From an uncultured Eubacteriales bacterium (lineage in GTDB: Bacteria; Bacillota; Clostridia; Oscillospirales; Oscillospiraceae): a stretch of 20,702 nt of DNA. The notes under the pieces are model-generated. The model was not told where the DNA came from. It searched no databases and saw only the letters and a program-made list of their open reading frames with translations. The translations under genes were made by a program, and so were the position numbers. Positions 6,241 to 13,236 of this stretch are shown here, piece by piece (the first letter of the stretch is position 1; each line of letters starts with the position of its first letter). The DNA is taken from positions 1 through 20,702 of the forward strand of contig URLT01000026.1 in the NCBI GenBank assembly GCA_900548795.1, in the 5' to 3' direction.

Positions 6241-7714
6241 ACGGAATATCGTGCTCCAGCTCCTCAGGCGCCTCGTCGAGCACCGACGGGTTGCGCAGAA
6301 GCTTCTTGAAATATTTCATAACGGTCGCGTAATAGAAGCCGTCCACGGTGCGCTCGTCGCAGTTGACCACAAAGTCGACATAGCGGCGCGAGACGGGCGT
6401 GCCGTCCGCATCCAGCTCGGTCTTGCGATATTTGCGGCCGACGGCCATAAACGCAGGAAGATTGCCGAAATTATAGAGATGATGCAGCACCGGCGGGATG
6501 CCCAGAGAGCCCATAGAGGTAAAGATCACGGAGCCATGGAAGGGGCTGAGCTCAAGCAGGATGCCCGGCAGTCTGCCGAAATAATCGGCGACCTTGAGGC
6601 ACCAGACCGTGAACTTCAGCAGCAGCCCGGGCAGGCTGGCCAGCATCCCGGCCAGATTGTCAAACGAGCTGTCAAGCGGCGTGTTCTTGACCTTTTCGAC
6701 CTCGGCGTTGAGCTTCTCATAGACATCCTTGGCCGTGTCGCGGCGGTCAAGATGCAGCTTGATCATGGTGTCGGGCGCGTCGGTGGTCATATCCTTTTTC
6801 ACGGCCATGACAAATTGGATCTCATCGCCGCGCTGATAGACGCGCTGGCCGGAGAAGAACCGGTTGATCCCCGGATATTTCACAACACAGCGGACATAGG
6901 CTGCAAGGAACACATGGAACAGGCCAAAGTTCTCCAGCCCCTCGGCGCGCTTGCGGTGCACATAGCGCTCGATGGCGCTGATCTCCACGGTGTCGTGGAT
7001 GCTGTTGCAGGCATCGTTGCGGTCGGGCATGATGTAACCGGCAACAACGGACATGCCGTTGAGCGTGCGCACGCGGCGGCCGTCCTTTCGGTCACCCCAC
7101 GTCGGATGATACAGGCCGTCGGTGAAGCGGCGCGTGGCCAGCATGGCCGAGAGGAACGACGTGGCAAGGCAGACATTGGCGAGCTTTTCAAATAGATAGG
7201 TCAGCTCAATGCCTGTGCGTGCCTCGCGGGCAAGGTCATAGACGAGCACGCCGAGCGCGCAGAGCGCCAGCAGACGCATCAGCAGGACGCTTCCCAGCTT
7301 GCCGGTCATCAGCAGACGATAGAGGACGTAAAGCGCAAAATAAATCAGGCAGCAGGCGAAAACATAGCGCAGATAGCCCAGCAGCGCATAGCTCGAGCCA
7401 AGGCCGTCGAGCACGGAGCGGTCGGCATGGATGCGGACATACCAGTCCACCGCAACTGCACCGAAATAGACGCAGATCCAGAAAATATCGCGCGTCGTGC
7501 GGTAAAGCTCCTTCGGTCCCTGCAGGATCAGGCGCAGGGCGAAGCCCAGCCCGACGAGCATCGGCAGCAGCCGAAGGAAGCAAAAGCCCCAAAAGCCCGG
7601 CATCTGCCCAAAGCTGAGCGAAAGCACCTGCATCACAACTGCGGCAATCGCGGCGGCAGCCGCGAACCACGTCAGCGGATTTTTGCGGCCGGCATAATAA
7701 CGGATCGGATTCAC
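6239..7714 (-). CDS. Membrane protein fused to an E2/CAT-like acyltransferase fold lacking the catalytic His
   Basis: A 491-residue protein. Residues ~10-215 carry about six hydrophobic segments. The remainder is soluble and resembles the catalytic domain of 2-oxoacid dehydrogenase E2 / chloramphenicol acetyltransferase: YIMPDRNDACNSIHDTVEIS, then FLAAYVRCVVKYPGINRFF, GSVIFTSMGSLG and a C-terminal RRYVDFVVNCDERTVDGF. The family active site is HxxxDG; here it reads E454-R-T-V-D458-G459, so the general-base His is Glu (codon GAG, 6353-6355). There is no lipoyl domain and no E1/E3 gene nearby. A structural, binding or regulatory role, or a different chemistry, is more likely than dehydrogenase acyl transfer. 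The GTG start at 7714 has GGGGAGA just upstream and lies below a consensus promoter; a longer in-frame start at 7822 would lie above that promoter and inside the upstream terminator, so it was rejected. Confidence 0.72.
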   Translation of the reverse strand: MNPIRYYAGRKNPLTWFAAAAAIAAVVMQVLSLSFGQMPGFWGFCFLRLLPMLVGLGFALRLILQGPKELYRTTRDIFWICVYFGAVAVDWYVRIHADRSVLDGLGSSYALLGYLRYVFACCLIYFALYVLYRLLMTGKLGSVLLMRLLALCALGVLVYDLAREARTGIELTYLFEKLANVCLATSFLSAMLATRRFTDGLYHPTWGDRKDGRRVRTLNGMSVVAGYIMPDRNDACNSIHDTVEISAIERYVHRKRAEGLENFGLFHVFLAAYVRCVVKYPGINRFFSGQRVYQRGDEIQFVMAVKKDMTTDAPDTMIKLHLDRRDTAKDVYEKLNAEVEKVKNTPLDSSFDNLAGMLASLPGLLLKFTVWCLKVADYFGRLPGILLELSPFHGSVIFTSMGSLGIPPVLHHLYNFGNLPAFMAVGRKYRKTELDADGTPVSRRYVDFVVNCDERTVDGFYYATVMKYFKKLLRNPSVLDEAPEELEHDIP

Positions 7715-7748
7715 AGATCTCTCCCCTTTTATCTCGTATAGTGCTATG

Positions 7749-7777
7749 ATTATATCATTTTCCGGCCAACACGTCAA
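7749..7777 (-). promoter_or_regulatory. Promoter of the E2-like membrane protein gene
   Basis: On the - strand TTGACG (7777-7772), a 17-base spacer and a perfect TATAAT (7754-7749) form a near-consensus sigma-A promoter, with a predicted start near 7742 and a ~27-base leader before the GTG at 7714. The -35 box directly abuts the T-run of the upstream terminator. Confidence 0.8.
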
Positions 7778-7815
7778 GAAAAAAGCACGGACAGCAAGAA
7801 TTCGCCGTCCGTGCT
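7778..7815 (-). terminator. Terminator below the DUF2238-like gene
   Basis: A 9-bp perfect stem (7784-7792 with 7807-7815), extendable past one mismatch, is followed on the - strand by TTTTTTC. It lies about 150 bases after the stop codon at 7969, so that gene would have a long 3' UTR. It separates the two membrane-protein genes into independent units. Confidence 0.75.
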
Positions 7816-7968
7816 CTGTCATATATTCTGATTCAATGAAGCGTGTTCAAGGGAAGCTCTCGGCTCCAGGGTGCGTCCGATTCTGCATAAGGAGGCGAGG
7901 CACACGTCATCACGACGCGCGTATGCAAAACGCACGCCGGCTCTGATTAAGCTGTGAAGTATTTTGAA
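7816..7968. other. Non-coding stretch, nothing recognised
   Basis: This 153-base gap (the 3' UTR of the DUF2238-like gene if the terminator at 7778-7815 is used) holds no convincing ORF or RNA gene. A 9-bp inverted repeat CTGATTCAA (7828-7836) / TTGAATCAG (7964-7972) spans it, the right arm overlapping the stop codon; it is too short to call an element. Confidence 0.5.
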
Positions 7969-8724
7969 TCAGGAGTCCGCCTGATTCCGTCCCCTTGGGC
8001 TTTTTTCCACGCGCACAAGCTGCAGAGGGAAGGGCTTTTTTCGCAGCGCATCCTGAAGGCAAAAGCCCAAAGAGCCGACGAAGCAGATCAGCATATCCAG
8101 CATGGTGTCGATCAGGCCGATGTCCAGATACCCGTCGAGCCGCTGGCCGTTGACGATCACCTCAGTGATCGGCTCAATGGAGCCCATCTCGCCCATGGAC
8201 GAGCCGAGCACATAAGAGTGGATGTTGCTGACGTAGTAGTCATTTTGCAGATCCAGCCCGAACAAACGGTCGCCGCCGAACTCGACGAACTCCCAGAGCA
8301 CCGCGATGCTCAGCGCCATGGCCACAGCGCTCAGCCGTTTGATCGCGCGGCCATGCTCATTCTGCGGCTCAAGCGCGTCGGGCGCGGAATAGCCGATCAT
8401 GGCAAAAACGATGCCGCAGAGCAGGTGCATCAGCTTATCCCACCACGGGATGAGATAATAGAGCTGATAGGCATTGCCGCCGACCGGCCCGGCCACGGCA
8501 TAGAGCAGCAGGACGCACTTGAGCTTCGCGCCGAGGCGCACATGAAACATCCGTTCAAACAGCCACGGCGCGCACAGCAGCCCCATCGAGGCAAAGCAGG
8601 CGCCGACATTCATCATTCTTCGGCGCGCAACGCAGGCGATCAAGGTAATCGCGCAAAAAATCTGCAAGGTCGCGAACAGGCGGCGTACCGTCAAATCCTC
8701 TTTTTCTTTCTCAAATAAGCGCAT
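7969..8724 (-). CDS. Multi-pass membrane protein, DUF2238/YjdF-like
   Basis: A 251-residue protein with about six hydrophobic segments. It shows the features of the DUF2238/YjdF membrane family: the conserved WWDKLMHLLCG (Asp-Lys-x-x-His inside a membrane helix), LWEFVEFGGDRLFGLDLQND with acidic residues at a membrane border, and IDTMLDMLICFVGSLG, where the family has a D-T-M-x-D-L helix. The conserved polar residues in membrane segments suggest a transport or enzymatic role, but no function is established for the family. The ATG is preceded by AGGAGG (8735-8730), and a near-perfect promoter lies further up. It looks monocistronic. Family assignment is by motif memory only. Confidence 0.7.
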   Translation of the reverse strand: MRLFEKEKEDLTVRRLFATLQIFCAITLIACVARRRMMNVGACFASMGLLCAPWLFERMFHVRLGAKLKCVLLLYAVAGPVGGNAYQLYYLIPWWDKLMHLLCGIVFAMIGYSAPDALEPQNEHGRAIKRLSAVAMALSIAVLWEFVEFGGDRLFGLDLQNDYYVSNIHSYVLGSSMGEMGSIEPITEVIVNGQRLDGYLDIGLIDTMLDMLICFVGSLGFCLQDALRKKPFPLQLVRVEKSPRGRNQADS

Positions 8725-8786
8725 GCCGGCTCCTCCTGTGTGCTGCGTAGTTACGCGTGTTTTAATTCATTTTTGAACTATTCATT

Positions 8787-8814
8787 ATTATACTATTATT
8801 CCATGGATTGTCAA
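8787..8814 (-). promoter_or_regulatory. Promoter of the DUF2238-like membrane protein gene
   Basis: On the - strand both boxes are perfect: TTGACA (8814-8809) and TATAAT (8792-8787), separated by 16 bases. The leader to the ATG at 8724 is ~55 bases and contains a short palindrome GCGTA-GT-TACGC (8745-8756) that might be an operator or nothing. Confidence 0.82.
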
Positions 8815-8856
8815 TCTTTGCTTTGTAAACTTTCTGTAACATCCGATAAGATATGC

Positions 8857-8893
8857 AAAACCACGCCATCCATACACGGACGGCGTGGTTTTT
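8857..8893 (-). terminator. Terminator of the pepF unit
   Basis: A stem of 9 bp plus 4 bp around one mismatch (8859-8871 with 8878-8890), loop ATACAC, lies just after the stop of the 91-aa gene. A-run and T-run flank it on either side, so it could act in both directions; only the - strand has a gene running into it. Confidence 0.85.
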
Positions 8894-8894
8894 G

Positions 8895-9170
8895 TTATGC
8901 AATATTGGCCTCGAGCCATGCGAGCAGCTCGGCGCGTCCCTCCTCGCTCATGGGAAAGGTCTTCTGCGCCTCCATCCGGCTCAGCTCGTAGCACAGCTCC
9001 CCGTGCCACAGCTCCGCGACCATGGAGCTTTGCTCCAGATCGGCCTCCTTCCCGGCCATGACCACCTGCGGCTCAATGCGAAAGCGCAGGGCGCCGCAGC
9101 TCCCGGTGAAGATGTTCTGATTGGCGAAGCTGTGCAGCGTGGGCAGATAGATCTTCGGCGTGTCAGCCAT
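8895..9170 (-). CDS. Conserved-looking small protein, function unknown
   Basis: A 91-residue soluble protein with no signal peptide, membrane segment or recognised motif. It is aromatic- and acid-rich, with MADTPKIYLPTLHSFANQN at the start and ELWHGELCYELSRMEAQ in the middle. The ATG at 9170 is chosen because it lies just before the pepF stop (8-base overlap, 9163-9170), an arrangement typical of coupled translation; a longer frame upstream would run far into pepF. Placement between pepF and the shared terminator says it is co-transcribed with the peptidase. A helper or unrelated hitch-hiker role cannot be distinguished. Confidence 0.7.
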   Translation of the reverse strand: MADTPKIYLPTLHSFANQNIFTGSCGALRFRIEPQVVMAGKEADLEQSSMVAELWHGELCYELSRMEAQKTFPMSEEGRAELLAWLEANIA

Positions 9171-10968
9171 CGACCAGCGCTTCCATCTCGTCGAGCAGCT
9201 CGCCGAAGAGCGCCAGCGCATCCTCGACCGGCTTGGTCGTGCTCATATCGACGCCCGCGCCGCGCAAAAGCTCGATCGGGCTCTTGCTGCATCCGCCGGA
9301 GAGGAACTGCAGATAGTCCTTGACCGCCGGAGCGCCCTCGCGCAGGATGCGGCGCGACAGCGCGATCGCTGCGGAGTAGCCCGTGGCGTACTGGAAGACA
9401 TAGTAATCATAGTAGAAATGCGGGATGCGCATCCACTCCAGCGCGATCTCATCGTCGAGGACAATGCCGTCACCGAAATAGAGCTTGATCAGACGGCGAT
9501 ATTCGTCGTTGAGCACCTCGGCCGTCAGCGCCTTGCCCTCCTTGGCCATCCTGCCGATGTTCATCTCAAACTCAGCGAACATGGTCTGGCGGTAGAGCGT
9601 CCCGCGGAACTGCTCGAGGAAGTGGTTGATGAGGTAGGCGCGCTCCTTCTTATCCGTCGTGCGCTTGAGCAAATATTCCATCAGCAGCGCCTCGTTGCAG
9701 GTGGAGGCGACCTCCGCCACAAAGATGACGTAATCCGCATCGATCGGGTTCTGCGACTGATTCGAGAGGTAGGAATGCAGCGCATGACCCATCTCATGCG
9801 CCAGCGTGAACTGGCTGTCGAGCGTACCGGTATAGTTCAGCAGGACAAAGGGATGCACGCGCGCGCCCGCGGAATAGGCGCCGGAGCGCTTGCCCGCGTT
9901 CTCGTAGACATCGATCCAGCGGTTGTCGAAGCCCTCCTTCAGGATGCGGCGATAGTCCTCGCCGAGCGGCTCGAGTGCGTCATAGACCAGCTTCTTTGCC
10001 TCGTCGATGCTGCTCTTTTTGTCGACACCGTCGACCAGCGGCGTGTAGACATCGTAAAAATGCAGCTCGTCCACGCCCAGCAGCTTCTTGCGCAGCTCCA
10101 CATAACGGTACATTTTGTCCATATTCCGATGAACGGCCTCGATCAGGTTCGTATAGACCGACGTGGGGACGTTCGTGACGTCCAGCGACGCGTCGAGCGC
10201 AGAGTCATATTTGCGAGCGTCGGCATAAAATTGCAGCGACTTCACCTGCGAGGAAAGGATCCCGGCAAGCGTGTTCTTGAATTTGCCATAGCCGTGATAC
10301 AGTCCCTCAAAGGCGTTCTTGCGCAGCGTGCGGTCTGCGCTCTCCATATAGGAGATGAAGGTGCCCTGCGACAGCGGGTGTTTGTTGCCCTCAGCGTCTG
10401 AGACGTCGTCAAAGGTCAGGTCGGCATCGGCAAAGAGACTGTAGACCGTGGAGGGCGCGTTGCCCATCTCGCCGGAGGCAGCCAGCAGCTTCTCCTCAGC
10501 GGGCGTCAGAACATGCGCGCGACGGCGCAGGATGTCGCTGAGATAGCGGCGGTAGCGCTCCAGCCCCGGCTCGGTGGCATAGAAGCCCTTGAGTGTTTCG
10601 TCGTCGATGCTCATCAGCTCGGGGGTCTCGAAGCTCGTGGCCGCACCATACTCGACGTAGGCGCTCATGACGCCGCTTTCCATGGCCTGATACTTCGACA
10701 CGCGCGTGTCCTCATCGCTGCGGCGCTCGGCATAATTCACGAGGTCGCTCAGGTAGACCGTTGCCTGCTCAACGAGCTTCAGATAAGCCAGCAGATCGGC
10801 AGCAGACTGGCTGATCTTGCCGTGATAGCCCGCCATTTCAGCAGTCAGCTTTTTGAATTTCGCGAGATCGGCCTCATAGGCCTCGTCGGAGGCATAAATG
10901 TCCTCCAGCGCCCACTTGTCGGCCTCGCGGAGCTCGGATCGCTCCGGGATTTTTTTCACTTCGCTCAT
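9163..10968 (-). CDS. pepF: Oligoendopeptidase F, M3 family zinc peptidase
   Basis: A 601-residue cytoplasmic metallopeptidase of normal PepF length; it cleaves short peptides of about 6-20 residues. The zinc site is visible: HEMGH (H391, E392, H395) followed by E419 in FVAEVASTCNEALL, the M3B arrangement. The N-terminal EVKKIPERSELREADKWALEDIYAS and the GYHGKI segment are typical of the PepF N-terminal domain, and the C-terminal FYYDYYVFQYATGYSAA and FLSGGCSKSPIELLRGAGVDM are strong family signatures. The ATG at 10968 has GGAGG 8 bases upstream; an in-frame ATG at 11055 lies above the promoter and was rejected. It heads a two-gene unit with the 91-aa protein. Peptides brought in by the Opp-type transporter encoded nearby are plausible substrates. 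Confidence 0.96.
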   Translation of the reverse strand: MSEVKKIPERSELREADKWALEDIYASDEAYEADLAKFKKLTAEMAGYHGKISQSAADLLAYLKLVEQATVYLSDLVNYAERRSDEDTRVSKYQAMESGVMSAYVEYGAATSFETPELMSIDDETLKGFYATEPGLERYRRYLSDILRRRAHVLTPAEEKLLAASGEMGNAPSTVYSLFADADLTFDDVSDAEGNKHPLSQGTFISYMESADRTLRKNAFEGLYHGYGKFKNTLAGILSSQVKSLQFYADARKYDSALDASLDVTNVPTSVYTNLIEAVHRNMDKMYRYVELRKKLLGVDELHFYDVYTPLVDGVDKKSSIDEAKKLVYDALEPLGEDYRRILKEGFDNRWIDVYENAGKRSGAYSAGARVHPFVLLNYTGTLDSQFTLAHEMGHALHSYLSNQSQNPIDADYVIFVAEVASTCNEALLMEYLLKRTTDKKERAYLINHFLEQFRGTLYRQTMFAEFEMNIGRMAKEGKALTAEVLNDEYRRLIKLYFGDGIVLDDEIALEWMRIPHFYYDYYVFQYATGYSAAIALSRRILREGAPAVKDYLQFLSGGCSKSPIELLRGAGVDMSTTKPVEDALALFGELLDEMEALVDG

Positions 10969-11010
10969 AGGATGATCCTCCGTTTTGAATATTTTTTCAG
11001 CATCATTCAA

Positions 11011-11039
11011 ATTATACCACCTCGGCCGCGGATTTTCAA
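11011..11039 (-). promoter_or_regulatory. pepF promoter
   Basis: On the - strand TTGAAA (11039-11034), 17-base spacer, TATAAT (11016-11011) with TGG before the -10 (extended -10). It is back-to-back with the promoter of the divergent flavoprotein gene, the two -35 boxes being adjacent. Confidence 0.85.
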
Positions 11040-11068
11040 TTGCTTTTTCCGTCATTGCGCGCTATCAT
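11040..11068 (+). promoter_or_regulatory. Promoter of the flavoprotein gene
   Basis: TTGCTT (11040-11045), a 17-base spacer and TATCAT (11063-11068) lie ~30 bases before the flavoprotein start. Its -35 box touches the -35 box of the divergent pepF promoter, so simultaneous use may be mutually limiting. Confidence 0.6.
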
Positions 11069-11098
11069 AGAAGGAAAGTATCAGAAAGGAGACTGAAT

Positions 11099-11719
11099 AT
11101 GAAGGTTCTTTTGTTCAACGGCAGCCCCCGTCCAAGCGGCTGCACCTACACTGCGCTCTGCGAGATCGCCGACGTTCTTCGGCAGGAGGGGATCGACTCG
11201 GAGCTGGTTCAGGTCGGCGCGCAGCCCGTCGCGGGCTGCATTGCCTGCGGCAAGTGTCGAAGCGAAGGAAAATGCGTCTTTGACGACGGCGTGAACCGCC
11301 TCGCGGCACGGCTCGACGAGTTCGACGGCATCATCGTCGGCGCGCCGGTCTACTACGCCGGGCCGAGCGGGCAATCGACCGCCTTCCTCGACCGGCTGTT
11401 CCACTCCGCCTCGAATAAGCTCGCCGGAAAGCCCGGCGCGGCGATCGTTTCCTGCCGGCGCGGCGGCGCCTCAGCCGCCTTTGACAGGCTGAACAAGTAT
11501 TTCAGCATCAATTCCATGCCCATCGTCACCTCGCAATACTGGAATCAGGTGCACGGAAACACGCCCGACGAGGTGCGCCGGGACGAGGAGGGGATGCAGA
11601 CTATGCGCACGCTCGCGCGCAACATGGCGTGGCTGCTTCGGTGCATTCAGGCCGGGGCGGAGGCCGGCGTGTCTCTTCCGAGCCGAGAGGCGCCGACGAA
11701 GACGAATTTCATTCGGTGA
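11099..11719 (+). CDS. Flavodoxin-fold NAD(P)H-dependent reductase with CX2CX2CX5C motif
   Basis: A 206-residue protein of the NADPH-dependent FMN reductase / iron-sulfur flavoprotein group. The N-terminal MKVLLFNGSPRPSGCTYTAL is the FMN phosphate-binding loop; GAPVYYAGPSGQSTAFLDR is the second flavin-contact loop. Cysteines 47, 50, 53 and 59 (GCIACGKC, then GKC) make CX2CX2CX5C, the compact cluster motif of iron-sulfur flavoproteins, so a 4Fe-4S centre is possible, though many relatives with these cysteines are annotated only as flavodoxin family. It would reduce small electron acceptors or disulfides in the cytoplasm. AAAGGAGA (11085-11092) places the ATG at 11099. It is monocistronic, divergent to pepF, and closed by a strong terminator. 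Confidence 0.88.
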   Translation: MKVLLFNGSPRPSGCTYTALCEIADVLRQEGIDSELVQVGAQPVAGCIACGKCRSEGKCVFDDGVNRLAARLDEFDGIIVGAPVYYAGPSGQSTAFLDRLFHSASNKLAGKPGAAIVSCRRGGASAAFDRLNKYFSINSMPIVTSQYWNQVHGNTPDEVRRDEEGMQTMRTLARNMAWLLRCIQAGAEAGVSLPSREAPTKTNFIR

Positions 11720-11753
11720 TCAATGACCGGCAAAGAGCGGCATAAAACAGAAG

Positions 11754-11786
11754 AACGGTGCAGGAGCTTTCCTGCACCGTTTTTTT
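11754..11786 (+). terminator. Terminator shared by convergent units
   Basis: A 12-bp perfect stem (11754-11765 with 11770-11781) with a 4-base loop, followed on the + strand by seven T (11780-11786). On the - strand the stem is followed by TTCTTCTGTTTT, so it probably also ends the transporter operon, whose last gene stops at 11802. Confidence 0.92.
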
Positions 11787-11801
11787 GACCGGAAACCGAG
11801 A

Positions 11802-12053
11802 TCAGCTAAATGCGAGCTGAATGAAAAGAATCACAAGCGCAAAGGCGCCGAAGAAAACCAGACCGACCAGCAGAGCCGCTTTCAAAACGCCGCCGAGCAG
11901 GGCGAGCGTTTCGCCAAAAGAAAGCTTAACTGGCTCCTTTTTCTCGTCGGAGCCGGAGGACGCGGGCTTGTGGTACCACGGCATTCCCTCGACGTTCATC
12001 GGCGCGATCACGCGGCCGTCGTCATCGTCGTACTGCCGTTTTTTCTTTGCCAT
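11802..12053 (-). CDS. Small single-pass membrane protein at the end of the transporter operon
   Basis: An 83-residue protein: a basic start (MAKKKRQY), a run of four Asp, the segment GRVIAPMNVEGMPWYHKP, a polar Ser/Glu/Lys stretch, then one hydrophobic helix at residues ~50-80 close to the C-terminus. This is a tail-anchored or single-span layout. The ATG at 12053 has AAAGGAGA just upstream and is preferred to an in-frame ATG 21 bases earlier that lies before that site. It follows the OppF-like gene by 43 bases with no terminator between, so it is probably the last gene of the operon. No function is recognised; it may accompany the transporter or be independent. Confidence 0.75.
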   Translation of the reverse strand: MAKKKRQYDDDDGRVIAPMNVEGMPWYHKPASSGSDEKKEPVKLSFGETLALLGGVLKAALLVGLVFFGAFALVILFIQLAFS

Positions 12054-12096
12054 TCGGTTCTCCTTTCCAATCACAGGGTGGGTCGATCAAAAAGGG

Positions 12097-13236
12097 TCAA
12101 TTATCCTTTTTCTCGGTCTTCTCTTCGGCCTTTTTGCCGGATCTTTTCGCAGACTTGCTGTCCTTGAGCTCCTTGACCTGCGCCTCAAACTCGGCCAGAC
12201 GCTCGGGCTCGTCGTAGAGGTGGCAGGCGCAGTAATGATCCGGCTCGACCTCGCGGAAATCGGGCGCGCAATACTTGCAGACCTCCATGCACTTGGAGCA
12301 GCGCGTGTGGAACTTGCAGCCTGCGGGCGGATTGCTCGGGGACGGAATGCTGCCCTGAAGAATGATCCGGTTCATCTTGAAATCGGGATCCGGCACCGGA
12401 ATGGCCGAGAACAATGCCTCGGTGTAGGGGTGCAGCGGATGTTCAAAGACCTTTTCCGTCGAGGAGTATTCCACGAGGTTGCCAAGATACATCACGCCGA
12501 CCGTGTCGGAGATGTGCTCGACCACGGAGAGGTCATGCGAGATGAACAGATAAGTCAGGTTGAATTCCTTTTGCAGGTCGCGCAGCAGATTGATGACCTG
12601 CGCCTGAATGGACACGTCCAGCGCGGAGACCGGCTCGTCGCAGAGGATGAAGTCGGGGTTGAGCGCAAGGGCGCGGGCGATGCAGATTCTCTGCCGCTGA
12701 CCGCCGGAGAACTCGTGCGGATAGCGGTCGCGGTAATACTCGTGCAGGCCGCAGGCGCGCATGATGCGGGCGACATAAGCGTCGACCTCGTCATGTGGCA
12801 CAAGGTTGTGCTCGCGGACGCCCTCGGCGATGATCTCGCCGATCGGCATACGCGGAGACAGGCTGGAATACGGATCCTGGAAGATGATCTGGATCTGCGG
12901 GCGAATGGCGCGCAGCTCGTCCTTCGAAAGCTTGAAAATATCGACGCCGTTGAAGAATACCTCGCCGGCCGTCTTGTCCTGAAGGCGCAGGATGGTGCGG
13001 CCGACCGTGGATTTGCCGCAGCCGGACTCGCCGACCAGACCCATCGTGGTGCCGCGCTTGATTTTGAAGGAGACGCCGTCGACGGCCTTCACGTTGCCGA
13101 TCGTCTTGCGGAAGAAGGAGGACTTGATCGGGAAATACTTGTACAGGTTTTTAACGACGAGCAGGTTTTCGGGATCTTTTTCTGCGTCCTCAAAGCCCTG
13201 AGCATAGTATTCGTCACGAATCTCTGTCTTACTCAT
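12097..13236 (-). CDS. oppF: Oligopeptide/dipeptide ABC transporter ATPase, OppF/DppF type
   Basis: A 379-residue nucleotide-binding subunit. Walker A is GESGCGKS (69-76), the Q-loop is in IIFQDPYSSLSPRM (~120), the signature is FSGGQRQR (176-183), Walker B is ILCDE (197-201) and the H-loop is FISHDLSVV. The C-terminal oligopeptide/dipeptide extension has the characteristic Cys cluster (CKFHTRCSKCMEVCKYC, then CAC), which in this family can hold an iron-sulfur centre. A Lys/Glu/Ser-rich tail of ~35 residues follows, longer than usual. It pairs with the OppD-like protein to power import. It overlaps the OppD-like gene by 8 bases (ATGAGTAA), and its AGGAGG lies inside that gene. Confidence 0.94.
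   Translation of the reverse strand: MSKTEIRDEYYAQGFEDAEKDPENLLVVKNLYKYFPIKSSFFRKTIGNVKAVDGVSFKIKRGTTMGLVGESGCGKSTVGRTILRLQDKTAGEVFFNGVDIFKLSKDELRAIRPQIQIIFQDPYSSLSPRMPIGEIIAEGVREHNLVPHDEVDAYVARIMRACGLHEYYRDRYPHEFSGGQRQRICIARALALNPDFILCDEPVSALDVSIQAQVINLLRDLQKEFNLTYLFISHDLSVVEHISDTVGVMYLGNLVEYSSTEKVFEHPLHPYTEALFSAIPVPDPDFKMNRIILQGSIPSPSNPPAGCKFHTRCSKCMEVCKYCAPDFREVEPDHYCACHLYDEPERLAEFEAQVKELKDSKSAKRSGKKAEEKTEKKDN

Noticed and set aside
6239..7822. Longer start (7822) for the E2-like membrane protein
   Set aside because: The first 36 codons would lie across a consensus promoter and a terminator; the GTG at 7714 has a good ribosome site.
7828..7972. Inverted repeat CTGATTCAA/TTGAATCAG as a second MITE-like element
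   Set aside because: Arms are only 9 bp, 127 bases apart, one arm overlaps a stop codon, and there is no target-site signature; chance is plausible.
8787..8893. Small + strand frame between the two - strand units
   Set aside because: It runs through a promoter and a terminator, lacks a ribosome site and has no protein-like pattern.
9160..10401. + strand frame opposite pepF, and a similar one opposite OppF (11821-13581)
   Set aside because: Both lie antisense to well-supported genes with intact catalytic motifs and show no recognisable domains.
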